This document shows positions 1 to 8,736 of a stretch of DNA of 64,000 nt, piece by piece. A program made the position numbers and the translations under genes. The DNA comes from Lachnospiraceae bacterium (GTDB lineage Bacteria; Bacillota; Clostridia; Lachnospirales; Lachnospiraceae), in assembly GCA_022845895.1 (NCBI GenBank), contig AP025573.1, forward strand, positions 654,501 to 718,500, read 5' to 3'. The first letter of the stretch is position 1. Every line of letters begins with the position of its first letter. The notes under the pieces are model-generated. The model was not told the DNA's origin and did no database searches. It worked only from the letters and a program-made list of their open reading frames with translations.

Positions 1-296
<296 letters not shown>

Positions 297-315
297 TTAT
301 CCTCCTTTATAACTA

Positions 316-360
316 ACCCGTGTTTACAATACCTGCTTGCAAGTAAAGTATAACACGGGT
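316..360. promoter_or_regulatory. Dyad upstream of the recombinase gene
   Basis: ACCCGTGTT at 316-324 is complementary to AACACGGGT at 352-360, a 9-bp stem around a 27-base loop, just upstream of the recombinase ribosome site. The loop string TACCTGCTTGCAA recurs, inverted, at 6765-6777 near the other edge of the AT-rich block. It may be a transcription terminator for the small gene to its right, or a recombinase or regulator site. The sequence does not decide which. Confidence 0.4.
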
Positions 361-401
361 ACTTTTTGTCATTCAATCTATTTCTTACAACTGCACCGAT
401 T

Positions 402-611
402 TTATGCGATTGTCTGCTTTGCTTTTTCCAACATGACATCAGTTAGAAGTTCTTCCATTGTCTTTCCCTTTTCGGAGAAATGCTCTTTTACAACAATCTT
501 TGTCTTTCCTCTGTTGCCAATGCCACACTTGTTATTTTTCTTTTGAATTGTTTTTACAGCATTATCAATAACACATACCCCCTTTCTGTAAAATCTTTCT
601 AAGCAATTCAA
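402..611 (-). CDS. Small transposon-type protein (TnpW-like, tentative)
   Basis: A short basic protein ending in IGNRGKTKIVVKEHFSEKG followed by KTMEELLTDVMLEKA. The layout (IGxxTxxV, then FxExGxETxxxK) resembles TnpW-type small proteins often found near large serine recombinases in Tn4451-like and Tn916-like elements. I assign it by resemblance only. The listed start is a TTG. A GGGGG ribosome-site-like stretch lies inside the frame around 572-582, so real translation may begin near residue 14 from a non-canonical start, or the 5' end may be damaged. Function is unknown. It lies between the recombinase and gene remnants and is read in the same direction as the recombinase. Confidence 0.5.
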   Translation of the reverse strand: MNCLERFYRKGVCVIDNAVKTIQKKNNKCGIGNRGKTKIVVKEHFSEKGKTMEELLTDVMLEKAKQTIA

Positions 612-687
612 CGGCTTTTGTCATAGCCCACAGGACTTCCACCTCTGCATAGTTCTTATGTAGCCGTACCCATTGCGTGCGACGCTT
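565..687 (-). pseudogene. 3' remnant of an element gene
   Basis: A 40-codon open stretch without a start (KRRTQWVRLHKNYAEVEV..., ending GGMCY) reads like the C-terminus of a larger protein. It overlaps the start of the small ORF at 402-611 and contains that gene's GGGGG ribosome site, as overlapping genes do. A stop codon at 688-690 cuts off anything upstream. I do not recognise the parent protein. Confidence 0.35.
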
Positions 688-730
688 TTAACGCTCAAGC
701 TGTGGCTGTACGGGAGTATCATTATCTGAC

Positions 731-943
731 AGCACAGGTCATGGCGATAAAAGAGGACAAATCTTTTACAAGAACACAGATAGGTTGTCGCTCACTTTTG
801 CAGGAGAAAGGTCATGGCGTATCTGTTTCAACGGCTCGCTGTCTGTCAAAGGTATTGAATTGCTTTATTCAGTTGTCAAAGAGCGATTGAAAGAAGAAAA
901 TCATCTTTCCTATATATCGCGTTGGAAAAGAGTAAAAGCGTAA
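731..943 (+). pseudogene. 3' remnant of an unrecognised element gene, opposite strand
   Basis: A 70-codon open stretch (STGHGDKRGQIFYKNTD... to ISRWKRVKA) with protein-like composition runs to a TAA at 941-943. It has no plausible start: upstream in frame there is a stop at about 687-689. Its 5' edge nearly touches the 5' edge of the minus-strand remnant at 565-687, so both lost their beginnings at one junction near 690-730, as expected after a deletion or rearrangement inside the mobile element. The family is not recognised. Confidence 0.35.
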
Positions 944-959
944 CCAATATTCAAAACTT

Positions 960-1360
960 TTTTCTTTTCTTGTACCATATAGGGAAAGAAATTGTCATTC
1001 TGCTAAGTTGATGATGAAAAGATTTCTTTTCACACCCTAACTACCTATGCAATACCGTTACTGCCAACTATGAAATGAAAGATTTTGTTTGCTCCATATA
1101 GGGAACGACAACTACCAAATGTTAAGTTGAGAATGAAAATATTTTCTTCTTTTCACATCAACACTCAACTGCTAATACCTGTTTGAATACAAATTGAAGA
1201 TACTTTGTCTTCTTTCACATAACACTGTCCACTCATCTTGAATTTCCGACATTTTTTCAAAACTTTTCTTCTTTCACTCCATATAGGGAATGGAAACCTT
1301 GATTTGATGACCTATTTTCAAAAAAAGTTAGATTTCCTTTTCTCGTACCATATCTGTACA
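960..1360. repeat. Direct repeats (iteron-like) beside the replication initiator
   Basis: The 12-mer CCATATAGGGAA occurs exactly at 975-986, 1094-1105 and 1279-1290, with a partial copy at 1348-1355. The first two copies are followed at similar distance by further matches (TAAGTTGATGATGAAAAGAT and TAAGTTGAGAATGAAAATAT), giving a longer imperfect unit of about 119 bp; the third is 185 bp further on. The tract is very AT-rich, contains no convincing gene, and lies just downstream of the Rep_trans gene. This suggests binding sites for the initiator or relaxosome (an origin or oriT of the element), but function is inferred. Confidence 0.5.
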
Positions 1361-1395
1361 CAAGTTGATGTTTTGTTGCAGATATTTTGAAGAAA

Positions 1396-2610
1396 TTAAA
1401 AAATACCGTCATTCTCTTGTGGGACAGCGGTATCTATGCGTTCTTCTATGGTTGATTTTTCTAATTGTAATAAGTGTTTATGCTTATCTTTGAGTTCTGC
1501 CTGCTCAATCATATCTTTCAGTATCGTTGTATGATTTTCTCTGTCTAATGCTTGTACCATTTTTATGGTTGGTGCAACCTGTCTTTGTAACCAATGTAAT
1601 GCCTTTTGTAAAGTATAAGGTTCTGGTTTAGTCGTTAATCGTATCGGCTCTCTATTTTCCCCTATAAACCATGCCCAATCATCATTTGTTTTCCATTGAC
1701 TTTTCGGTTTATCATCTTCTCTATCAACAAAGCGGACATAATGATTGATGATAGAAAAAGCGGTGCGTTCAGCGTCCCGATAGGTCAGTAAATCTACAAC
1801 CGCATAATAGGCTCGTTCATTCTTCATGCGTATTTCAAAACGGTTCTTGATTTCTGTATCTTCAACTTCTATGCCATTTTTGACATACTGCTCGTAATTT
1901 TTCTGATAGGCACACATATATAACTCACTACTGGTTGAACCGAGATATAAGGTTTCTCCTGTATTCTTTGGTAAATCGCTACCACATTTTTCCGTACCGC
2001 TGTAATCTTTCTGCATACGAAAGTAGGAGATACATTCGCCAGCCTTGTATTTTTCCTTTAACTTTGGAATATCTAATATTCCTGCTTTATCATTGATTGC
2101 CAAGTCAAGTCGTTTCATCTTACCACCTGCCGTTAAACAATCCAGCATAAAGTCATACCATGAGCGTTCCTGTGCCAATAGATAACTTTCCATTTGCCGA
2201 CACCCTCTGCCTTTTAGTTCTAATAAAACACCTAAATGCTCTTGCATGGAACACATGATGTTGATGTCGCCTAAAACATATTTGCTTTCATATCCGTATT
2301 TTCCAAAATCTTCATAAAGCATATAATCGGCTTTTAGTTGTAATACTTCACGAATAATCTTTAATGCGTCTGTCGTAGGAAAGCGGACACGGAAGTAATC
2401 AATCAACAGAAATAGTGGTTCTTGCGGATTGAAACGCTCAATCTGTTTTTCTATCGTTTGTTTTAGTTCAGCAGAGGGAACAACAGTCCCATTCTCTATC
2501 TGGTTAAAATATGTACGACTGATACCACAGGCAACAGCAAGTTTTCTTTGTGTTACTCCATATTCTTCACGCTTTTGTCTTAATTCTTCTATAAAGTTTT
2601 TATCATTCAT
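1396..2610 (-). CDS. Replication initiation factor of a Tn916-type element (HTH + Rep_trans, Orf20-like)
   Basis: A 404-residue protein. Residues about 5-55 form an XRE helix-turn-helix (ELRQKREEYGVTQRKLAVAC, then SRTYFNQIENG). The rest matches the Rep_trans rolling-circle initiator family of Tn916 Orf20: LLIDYFRVRFP near residue 92, RLDLAINDKAG near 165 and YLGSTSSELYMCAYQK near 220. Tn916 Orf20 nicks at oriT and supports intracellular replication of the circular intermediate. The length is normal and no disruption is seen. Direct repeats lie beyond its 3' end. No FtsK/Orf21 coupling protein or conjugation genes are seen in the window, so this segment by itself looks incomplete for transfer. 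Confidence 0.9.
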   Translation of the reverse strand: MNDKNFIEELRQKREEYGVTQRKLAVACGISRTYFNQIENGTVVPSAELKQTIEKQIERFNPQEPLFLLIDYFRVRFPTTDALKIIREVLQLKADYMLYEDFGKYGYESKYVLGDINIMCSMQEHLGVLLELKGRGCRQMESYLLAQERSWYDFMLDCLTAGGKMKRLDLAINDKAGILDIPKLKEKYKAGECISYFRMQKDYSGTEKCGSDLPKNTGETLYLGSTSSELYMCAYQKNYEQYVKNGIEVEDTEIKNRFEIRMKNERAYYAVVDLLTYRDAERTAFSIINHYVRFVDREDDKPKSQWKTNDDWAWFIGENREPIRLTTKPEPYTLQKALHWLQRQVAPTIKMVQALDRENHTTILKDMIEQAELKDKHKHLLQLEKSTIEERIDTAVPQENDGIF

Positions 2611-2904
2611 TCTTCAATTCCTCCAATCAAAAAAGGCAACTACCATATTTGATAATTGCCTATACTTAAATTTCCGCAAAAGAAAAGACAATCAATTTCT
2701 CGTTTGAAATCAACTGTCTTTCCTATGTCTTATTCAATTTTTATGTATTAAATGAGTGCTTTTTAGTTAACACCCTATTAAAAGCGATTTTACCTTGTAA
2801 ATACAGCGTTTTCCGCTTAGTAGTGTATATTGTTTCTTGTTTTTTGTGCCCCCCTTGTTAGATAACGGGGGCTTACTGTTCGCTCGCAAGCTCGCTCAAC
2901 TGCC

Positions 2905-2975
2905 GGAGTGAACCAGCCACTAAAAACGGTGGAAAAATCTAAGAGATTTTCCCACCGCCGTGTCTGGATCACTCC
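2905..2975. repeat. Nested hairpin in the gap between rep gene and riboflavin operon
   Basis: The gap 2611-3018 contains no gene. GGAGTG at 2905-2910 pairs with CACTCC at 2970-2975, and inside it CGGTGGAAAAATCT pairs with AGATTTTCCCACCG with one mismatch. The structure could terminate the riboflavin operon, which ends at 3019 and runs leftward, although no clear U-tract follows. A smaller dyad (AGGCAA...TTGCCT) lies at about 2634-2661. Confidence 0.45.
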
Positions 2976-3018
2976 GCCTATTATGCTTTTTCGCTTTACC
3001 TTTTAATCCCCAATCATA

Positions 3019-3486
3019 TTATACCTCTAATGCACGAATTAGATTTACCATTTCAATAGCTCCCTGTGCACATTCAGAGCCTTTATTTCCTGCTTTGCTA
3101 CCAGCTCGTTCTATCGCCTGTTCAATCGTATCTGTCGTAAGAACACCAAACATAACTGGTGTTTCGGTATTTAAACTGATTTGAGCAATTCCTTTTGATA
3201 CCTCACTACACACATAATCATAATGGCTTGTACTACCTCGAATAACTGCTCCCAAACAAATAATCGCATCATATTTTTTACTTTTTGCCATTTTAGACGC
3301 TATCAAAGGTATTTCAAATGCTCCCGGAACCCAAGCTACCTCTATGTCCTTTTCACCAACATTTTCTCTTTTCAAATTATCTAATGCACCTGCTAATAGC
3401 TTAGAAGTTATAAACTCATTAAATCTTGCTACAACAATACCGATTTTTATATTTTCTGCTACTAAATTTCCTTCAAAAGTGTTCAT
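3019..3486 (-). CDS. ribH: 6,7-dimethyl-8-ribityllumazine synthase
   Basis: 155 residues, the normal length. It condenses 5-amino-6-ribitylamino-uracil with 3,4-dihydroxybutanone 4-phosphate to give lumazine, the penultimate step of riboflavin synthesis, usually in an icosahedral capsid. Diagnostic motifs are VVARFNEFI near residue 18, WVPGAFEIP near 52, [16 protein letters not shown] near 76 and [11 protein letters not shown] near 109. It is the last gene of the rib operon. Its ATG directly follows the ribBA stop codon, and its ribosome site (GGAGGAAAAA) lies within the ribBA end, so the two are probably translationally coupled. Confidence 0.97.
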   Translation of the reverse strand: MNTFEGNLVAENIKIGIVVARFNEFITSKLLAGALDNLKRENVGEKDIEVAWVPGAFEIPLIASKMAKSKKYDAIICLGAVIRGSTSHYDYVCSEVSKGIAQISLNTETPVMFGVLTTDTIEQAIERAGSKAGNKGSECAQGAIEMVNLIRALEV

Positions 3487-4692
3487 TTATTTTTCCTCCA
3501 TATTCAAAATGTGTCCCATTCGGTCTTTCTTTGTCTTTAGATAAAAACTATCATAAGGATTTGCTTCTATTTCAATCGGTACTCTGCTTGAAATTTTCAT
3601 TCCATAATCTTCTAACTGATAAACTTTATCAGGATTATTTGTAAGTAAATGCAATGATTTTATTCCCAAATCTCTTAAAATCTGTGCACCGATATAATAT
3701 TCTCTTAAATCGCCTTGAAATCCTAATGCAAGGTTGGCGTCAAGTGTATCCATACCGTTATCCTGTAAATGATAGGCTTTTAGTTTATTGACAAGCCCGA
3801 TACCTCGTCCCTCTTGTCGCATATAAAGCAATACACCAGAACCATTTTCTGCAATCATTTTCATTGCTTTATCTAACTGCTGTCCACAATCACAGCGTAA
3901 AGAGCCAAAGGCATCTCCTGTTAAGCACTCTGAGTGGACACGACATAGCACATCGTTTCCATTATTCAAATCTCCCATAACCAATGCAACATGATGTTCT
4001 CCATTCAATTTATTGATATAACAATGTGCTTTGAAATTCCCATATTTTGTAGGCATTTCTACAACCGAAACACATTCTACAAGCAAATCATATACTTTTC
4101 TGTATTCCTGTAATTCTTTAATTGTGAGGGTAGGTATATGGTGTGTTTGAGAAAACTGAATTAAATCAGGTGTTCTCATCATTTTCCCGTTTTCATTCAT
4201 AATTTCGCAACATAAGCCACATTCTTTTAAGCCAGCCAACCTCAATAGGTCAACCGTTGCTTCTGTATGTCCATTTCTTTCCAAAGCACCTCCGTTCTTT
4301 GCAATCAGAGGAAACATGTGCCCCGGTCTACGAAAGTCAAAGGGATTTACATTCTCAGTCACACACATACGAGCCGTTAATCCTCTTTCTTCGGCAGAAA
4401 TACCTGTTGTAGTATCCTTATAATCAATAGAAACTGTAAAGGCAGTTTCATGGTTATCTGTATTATCTTCAACCATAGGGGAAAGCATGAGCCTGTTAGC
4501 CAGACTTTCACTCATAGGCATACAGATTAAGCCTTTTGCATAAGTCGCCATAAAATTAACATTTTCTGTTGTCGCAAATTGTGCCGAACAAATTAAATCC
4601 CCCTCATTTTCTCTCTCTTTATCGTCCATAACCAAAACAAGTTTTCCCTCTTGTAACGCCTGCAATGCCTCTTTTATTTTTTGATATTTCAT
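3487..4692 (-). CDS. ribBA: Bifunctional DHBP synthase / GTP cyclohydrolase II
   Basis: 401 residues. The N-terminal half is 3,4-dihydroxy-2-butanone 4-phosphate synthase ([11 protein letters not shown] near residue 22, RRPGHMFPL near 120, GHTEATVDL near 138), which uses ribulose 5-phosphate. The C-terminal half is GTP cyclohydrolase II ([20 protein letters not shown] with its zinc cysteines, then RQEGRGIGL), which opens GTP. Together they supply both riboflavin precursors. The start at MKYQKI is chosen because AAAGGATAAAGGAATT precedes it; a longer frame reaching into ribE lacks such support. It lies 19 bp after ribE. Confidence 0.96.
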   Translation of the reverse strand: MKYQKIKEALQALQEGKLVLVMDDKERENEGDLICSAQFATTENVNFMATYAKGLICMPMSESLANRLMLSPMVEDNTDNHETAFTVSIDYKDTTTGISAEERGLTARMCVTENVNPFDFRRPGHMFPLIAKNGGALERNGHTEATVDLLRLAGLKECGLCCEIMNENGKMMRTPDLIQFSQTHHIPTLTIKELQEYRKVYDLLVECVSVVEMPTKYGNFKAHCYINKLNGEHHVALVMGDLNNGNDVLCRVHSECLTGDAFGSLRCDCGQQLDKAMKMIAENGSGVLLYMRQEGRGIGLVNKLKAYHLQDNGMDTLDANLALGFQGDLREYYIGAQILRDLGIKSLHLLTNNPDKVYQLEDYGMKISSRVPIEIEANPYDSFYLKTKKDRMGHILNMEEK

Positions 4693-4711
4693 AATTCCTT
4701 TATCCTTTCTG

Positions 4712-5347
4712 CTAAAATCCGTATCGGCATAACAACTCTTTCGACAACTCTGTTTCATTGCTGTTGTCTATGAGTTTCTGCACATATTTCCCTAATATAT
4801 CATTTTCAAGGTTTACCATATCCCCGACTTGTTTATTCTTGAGAATTGTTTGCTCCAAAGTATGAGGGATAACGGATACCGAAAAATCTGCTTTCGATAC
4901 TTTTGCGACAGTAAGACTAATACCGTCAATAGCAATCGAACCTTTTTCAACAATTAGATTTAAGATTTCTCTTTGCGTATTGATTTGATACCACACCGCA
5001 TTTTTGTCTCTACGCACAGACGATATTCTGCCTGTCCCATCAATATGCCCCGTAACAATGTGACCGCCCAACCTGCCATTCATAGGCATAGCTCTTTCTA
5101 AATTCACAAGGCTTCCATGTCTTAACAGGCTAAGAGCCGTTCTGTTCCATGTTTCATTCATCACATCAACTGTAAAAGATTGTCGAGTGAAACAAGTAAC
5201 TGTAAGGCAGATACCATTGACTGCTATGCTGTCGCCTAAATGTATATCCTCTAATATTTTTGAAGCTTTAATGGATAGTTTACAGTTACAAGTATCTTTC
5301 TGTATTCTTTCTACTTTACCGATTTCTTCTATTATTCCTGTAAACAT
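4712..5347 (-). CDS. ribE: Riboflavin synthase, alpha chain
   Basis: 211 residues with the expected two tandem lumazine-binding repeats. The first begins [12 protein letters not shown] with [13 protein letters not shown] near residue 38. The second shows GHIDGTGRI near 101 and [13 protein letters not shown] near 136. It dismutates two lumazine molecules into riboflavin and the pyrimidine that RibH recycles. Its start overlaps the end of ribD by 16 bp, so the two are translationally coupled. The order ribD-ribE-ribBA-ribH is the classic Firmicute operon. Some authors call this gene ribC, so the symbol depends on convention. Confidence 0.96.
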   Translation of the reverse strand: MFTGIIEEIGKVERIQKDTCNCKLSIKASKILEDIHLGDSIAVNGICLTVTCFTRQSFTVDVMNETWNRTALSLLRHGSLVNLERAMPMNGRLGGHIVTGHIDGTGRISSVRRDKNAVWYQINTQREILNLIVEKGSIAIDGISLTVAKVSKADFSVSVIPHTLEQTILKNKQVGDMVNLENDILGKYVQKLIDNSNETELSKELLCRYGF

Positions 5348-6432
5348 GGATAAATCACTTCGCTTTCTATGAAATAATCATTTCCCACTTGAGAAAAAGC
5401 ATATGGTTTAAGCATAATGGCGTCATTAGGAAAAGCAACACCTTGACCACTTACAGGGCTTTTTGCACTCCCACCAAATATTTTAGGTGCTATATAAATT
5501 TGCACCTCATCAACAATCTGTTGCTCAAGAGCACTCCAATTCATTGCACTTCCACCCTCTAAAAGTAGACTGTCTATCTGCATATTTCCTAAACATTGCA
5601 TTAAATTCATTAAGTCAATATGATTACCTTTTTTCTTCGTATAAATAATTTCACAACCACATTTTCTGTAAAGAGCAATCTTACTTTCATCAATAGAAGA
5701 AGTAGCGATATATGTTTTAATGTCATTCGCTGTTTTGATAATTTTTGATGTAATGGGTGTTCTTAAATCTGTATCACATACGATACGAATAGGATTTTCC
5801 CCGTTTTCTAATCGGCATGTCAGTAAAGGGTCATCTTGAATAACGGTATTCACTCCTACCATGATCGCAGTAACCTTATGCCTGAATTGATGTACTTGTT
5901 TTCTCGCTTTTTCGCCACTTATCCATTTTGATTGATTTGTATAAGTTGCTATTTTCCCGTCCATTGTCATTGCATATTTCATAAAAACATAAGGAATATG
6001 CCTTGTAACATATTTTCTAAAAACTTTGATTAACTGTTGACACTCCATTTCTAAAATTCCTATCACAACTTGAATGTTGTTTTCCTCAAGTACCTTTACA
6101 CCTTTTCCAGACACAATAGGATTACAGTCTAAAGTTCCGACGACTACTCTTGTAATGCCACTTTTAATAATTGCTTCTGTGCAAGGTGGTGTCTTACCAT
6201 AGTGACAGCATGGTTCAAGTGTTACATAAAGTGTTGCTCCTACAGGTGACTCCCTACAATTTTTTAATGCATTTCTCTCTGCATGCAATCCACCAAAGAT
6301 TTCATGGTATCCCTGTCCTATAATTCGATTATCTTTTACAATTACTGCCCCAACCATAGGATTAGGATTGACATAGCCAGCACCTTTTTTTGCCAGTTTT
6401 ATTGCTAATTTCATGTATTCTGTATCGCTCAT
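5332..6432 (-). CDS. ribD: Riboflavin biosynthesis protein RibD (deaminase/reductase)
   Basis: 366 residues from the ATG at 6430-6432, chosen because GGAGGTGTAAAA precedes it; an upstream in-frame ATG lies in the leader terminator. The N-terminal cytidine-deaminase-like domain has the zinc motif HAERNAL near residue 50 and PCCHYGKTPPC near 74. The C-terminal domain is the NADPH-dependent reductase (MKYAMTMDGKIAT near 148, MVGVNTVIQDDP near 187, LLLEGGSAMNW near 284). It performs the deamination and ribityl-forming reduction after GTP ring opening. First gene of the operon, controlled by the upstream FMN riboswitch. Confidence 0.96.
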   Translation of the reverse strand: MSDTEYMKLAIKLAKKGAGYVNPNPMVGAVIVKDNRIIGQGYHEIFGGLHAERNALKNCRESPVGATLYVTLEPCCHYGKTPPCTEAIIKSGITRVVVGTLDCNPIVSGKGVKVLEENNIQVVIGILEMECQQLIKVFRKYVTRHIPYVFMKYAMTMDGKIATYTNQSKWISGEKARKQVHQFRHKVTAIMVGVNTVIQDDPLLTCRLENGENPIRIVCDTDLRTPITSKIIKTANDIKTYIATSSIDESKIALYRKCGCEIIYTKKKGNHIDLMNLMQCLGNMQIDSLLLEGGSAMNWSALEQQIVDEVQIYIAPKIFGGSAKSPVSGQGVAFPNDAIMLKPYAFSQVGNDYFIESEVIYPCLQE

Positions 6433-6443
6433 TTTTACACCTC

Positions 6444-6484
6444 CAAAAAAATACATGCCTTGAATAAAATCTATCCAAGACATG
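6444..6484 (-). terminator. Leader terminator of the rib operon
   Basis: On the minus strand GCATGTCTTG pairs with CAAGGCATGT (two G-U pairs) and is followed by ATTTTTTT, immediately before the ribD ribosome site. A second dyad, GCTCTGGAA/TTTCAGAGC, lies between it and the aptamer and could act as the competing arm. This is the usual expression platform of an FMN riboswitch: the terminator should form when FMN is bound. Confidence 0.8.
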
Positions 6485-6570
6485 CAAAAGAGGATTTATG
6501 CGATTAAAGAAAATGCTCTGAAACAATATAAAATCATTCCAGAGCACGCAAAAAAAGCATAAACTTACTT

Positions 6571-6679
6571 TCATCTTCTTTCATCCAGACTATACTGTCG
6601 GCTTTGGAATTTCACCAAATCATGCCTTTCGGCTCGTGGGCTATACCACCGGTAGGGAATTACACCCTGCCCTGAAGAT
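6571..6679 (-). promoter_or_regulatory. FMN riboswitch (RFN element)
   Basis: Read on the minus strand, the conserved RFN blocks appear in order: CTTCAGGGCAGGGTGTAATT, CCCTACCGGTGGTATAGCCC, ACGAGCC, GATTTGGTGAAATTCC, AAAGCCGACAGT, and AGTCTGGATGAAAGAAGAT. This is a full six-stem FMN aptamer. It lies 139 bp upstream of ribD and is followed by a terminator hairpin, so it is expected to reduce rib operon transcription when FMN is plentiful. Confidence 0.96.
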
Positions 6680-6698
6680 AGTTATTCAATTACGGACA

Positions 6699-6727
6699 AT
6701 TATAATATCTGATATTATATCTGTCAA
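6699..6727 (-). promoter_or_regulatory. Promoter of the rib operon
   Basis: On the minus strand there is an exact TTGACA (6722-6727), a 17-base spacer and an exact TATAAT (6699-6704). Transcription would start about 15 bases before the FMN aptamer. This is a consensus sigma-A promoter. Confidence 0.88.
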
Positions 6728-6792
6728 TAAAAAGTTTTTTTCTCGTTTATCCAAATACAATAATTTGCAAGCAGGTAAACACAGGTTATTTC

Positions 6793-6948
6793 TTAATATC
6801 CTTTTGTTTGGGAAACTCCTCGTTCCCATTTTGATATCGCCTTATCAGTCACGTCCAGACTTTGAGCCAGTTCTTTCTGCGTCAGATTCTTCTCCTTTCG
6901 CATTGTGCAAATGAATCTTCCTGTTTTTTCACTTTGATTGATTTCCAT
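6793..6948 (-). pseudogene. Truncated XRE-family regulator at the mobile element junction
   Basis: The ATG at 6946-6948 opens a 51-codon frame. It begins MEINQSEKTGRFICTMRKEK and continues NLTQKELAQSLDVTDKAISK WERG, a textbook XRE helix-turn-helix. After WERG the family similarity ends and a short tail (VSQTKGY) runs to a stop at 6793-6795. Full-length relatives continue for another 40 or more residues. The break coincides with the change from AT-rich element DNA to host DNA, so the element or a deletion at its edge appears to have cut this gene. Bases 6949-7093 hold nothing I can name. Confidence 0.7.
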
Positions 6949-7093
6949 TTTATAATTCCTCTCTGATTTTATTGCTATAGCAGCCCTCTGATAATAGTAT
7001 TATAAGTGGGTTGAGCTTGCAGAATCAACCGATTCTTGGTTGAATAACGTACTCGACCGCTGGTTTACCTGTTATTTGTTGTATGAGAACTGC

Positions 7094-7975
7094 TTATAAC
7101 ACTGCATTCCAGAGCAGCTGGTAATCTTCGAAGGAACCGCATATTTCTCCACGGTCCTTCAGCCATGCAAGGTAAGAACGCACCGTGCTGCCAATCAGGA
7201 CATACTGCTCAAAGCTCATGTCAAGCTGATATTGGGTAAAGAGCTTCTGCAGTAATGACTCGAATGTCTGCGGGACTTCGCATATATGCTTGATATGCTG
7301 TGCGATTTCCAGTATCTTTTCCTCATTCAGCCTGGCCAGCGGCCGGATGTCTCTGGCTGCATCTGCGTGAGAAGGAACGAAAAGCTCCGCCTGCATGACG
7401 CTGACGCGGTGCAGCGTATCCAGATATGCAGCCACGTCATAGAGAAAGGTGAGACCGTATTTTTCAAGGGCCGGCTGGCTGCTCAGACAGTCGGCAAGAA
7501 AGACTGTTCCGTCAGGCGTTCGGTAGCCGGCCATATCGAAGAAATGTCCTGGCAGAGGGATGATGTCTATCTCCGGTGGAAATCCTGGCGCGGTTACGTC
7601 TTCTGCACAGCTTGGCGCAGCCATAAGAAATTTATGACGGAGTTCTTTAAACGGATAACCGCCGTATAAGAACGAAGGCTCCAGAAGAGTATGCTTTGTA
7701 AATGCGGCTTCGATGCCGGGAGCATAAATCTTGCAGCCATACTGCTGTTGCAGGTAGCGGTTGCCTCCTATATGGTCTGCGTTAGAATGGGTATTGAGAA
7801 TGGCCTTCAGGTTCCAGCTGTTTTGTTCCAGCACTTTGCGTACTTTGCGGCCCGCATCCTTGTCATTGCCGCTGTCGATTAGATAGACGTCATTACCTCC
7901 TGCTTTGTATATGCCTATTTTTACAGGGGCCTGTATATAAAAAGTCCTTTCTCCTGCCTGTACTAATTCAAACAT
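7094..7975 (-). CDS. MBL-fold metallohydrolase
   Basis: 293 residues from MFELVQAGE, chosen because AAAAGGAGGCAGTC precedes that ATG. The metallo-beta-lactamase fold is shown by LIDSGND near residue 32, the zinc motif NTHSNADHIGG near 62 (HxNxDH instead of the usual HxHxDH, so one metal ligand is replaced by Asn), PLPGHFFDMAGY near 140 (later His ligand), FLADCL near 158 and VPSHAD near 200. Related proteins are glyoxalase-II-like hydrolases of unknown substrate. It stands alone upstream of the element junction. Confidence 0.85.
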   Translation of the reverse strand: MFELVQAGERTFYIQAPVKIGIYKAGGNDVYLIDSGNDKDAGRKVRKVLEQNSWNLKAILNTHSNADHIGGNRYLQQQYGCKIYAPGIEAAFTKHTLLEPSFLYGGYPFKELRHKFLMAAPSCAEDVTAPGFPPEIDIIPLPGHFFDMAGYRTPDGTVFLADCLSSQPALEKYGLTFLYDVAAYLDTLHRVSVMQAELFVPSHADAARDIRPLARLNEEKILEIAQHIKHICEVPQTFESLLQKLFTQYQLDMSFEQYVLIGSTVRSYLAWLKDRGEICGSFEDYQLLWNAVL

Positions 7976-8157
7976 GACTGCCTCCTTTTGATGAACCCGT
8001 ATCATACATTGTCGCATATTATCCACGGCACGGTATCGCCGTTACAGTTATTATATAGAGGCTGTCATATATTTTCAAGATTTAGAGAAGATTGCCGGCA
8101 CAGGCATTGCTGACGCCCTAAATCATAGACACAGAGAAGACTTAAGGAATCCCTGAG

Positions 8158-8190
8158 AGGAAGAGGCCCGCAAAGCGGGCTACTCTTCCT
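8158..8190 (-). terminator. Hairpin at the end of the Spo0A_C gene
   Basis: On the minus strand GGAAGAG...GCCCGC pairs with GCGGGC...CTCTTCC, and the stop codon of the gene at 8180 lies within the 5' arm. No U-run follows, so it may be an mRNA-stabilising 3' end or a weak terminator. Confidence 0.5.
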
Positions 8191-8506
8191 GACATAAGTG
8201 ATTGTAGAGAATATCTATAAATTCTCCGTTGGCTGGCCTCTGCTTCAGATGGAAGCCGGCAATCTCATTCAGAAGTTCCCGATTGCCCTTATACCAGCAG
8301 CTTGAAATGGCGGTGCGGATACAGTGCTCCACATTATCTCTGGACGTGCCAAAATAATCTGCAATATCAACATATAACGTTTTGTAGACCGACAGCAGAT
8401 AATCTTCACTAGTAAAGCACAGCTTCAGACCATACAGAAGAAAGTGGAATCCCTTCAGTGTAGAGCGTATCCCGAGCCTTAATAACAGGGCTCTTGTTTT
8501 ATCCAT
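8180..8506 (-). CDS. Stand-alone Spo0A C-terminal (DNA-binding) domain protein
   Basis: 108 residues, almost entirely a Spo0A_C domain: LGIRSTLKGFHFLLYGLKLC near residue 11, then LYVDIADYFGTSRDNVEHCI and RTAISSCWYKGN, the recognition region of Spo0A. The receiver domain of true Spo0A (about 120 residues) is missing, and the gene starts cleanly with AAAGGAGGCATT before the ATG, so this is not a truncated spo0A. It should bind 0A boxes without phosphorylation control, or compete with Spo0A. It is divergent from the collagen-like gene, and a candidate 0A box lies in the shared spacer. Confidence 0.88.
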   Translation of the reverse strand: MDKTRALLLRLGIRSTLKGFHFLLYGLKLCFTSEDYLLSVYKTLYVDIADYFGTSRDNVEHCIRTAISSCWYKGNRELLNEIAGFHLKQRPANGEFIDILYNHLCQEE

Positions 8507-8605
8507 AATGCCTCCTTTCGACCTTACGGGTATATTGTATAGAATACATAATGTAAAGGATGGAGGCGGTCGTAAACAGAGCAGAAATAGTCATAAACGA
8601 CATTA

Positions 8606-8612
8606 TTCGACA
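8606..8612 (+). promoter_or_regulatory. Candidate Spo0A box
   Basis: TTCGACA matches the reverse complement of the Spo0A-box consensus TGNCGAA. It lies in the 230-bp spacer between the divergent Spo0A_C gene and the collagen-like gene. A second near-match, TTCGACC at 8516-8522, overlaps the leader of the Spo0A_C gene. Seven-base motifs occur by chance, so support comes mainly from the neighbouring gene. Confidence 0.45.
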
Positions 8613-8736
8613 ATAACAGAAATATTATGACATAGATGGTGCCAATTATGCTGCATTAAATTCTTATCAAATGTCCCTCCATGTCCTGACGAACAATGAT
8701 AGGATTACAACATTATAAAAAGGAGGAACATAAATT

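Noticed and set aside
702..890. Plus-strand 62-residue frame starting MAVREYHYLT
   Set aside because: It is out of frame with the more protein-like remnant at 731-943 and has no ribosome site.
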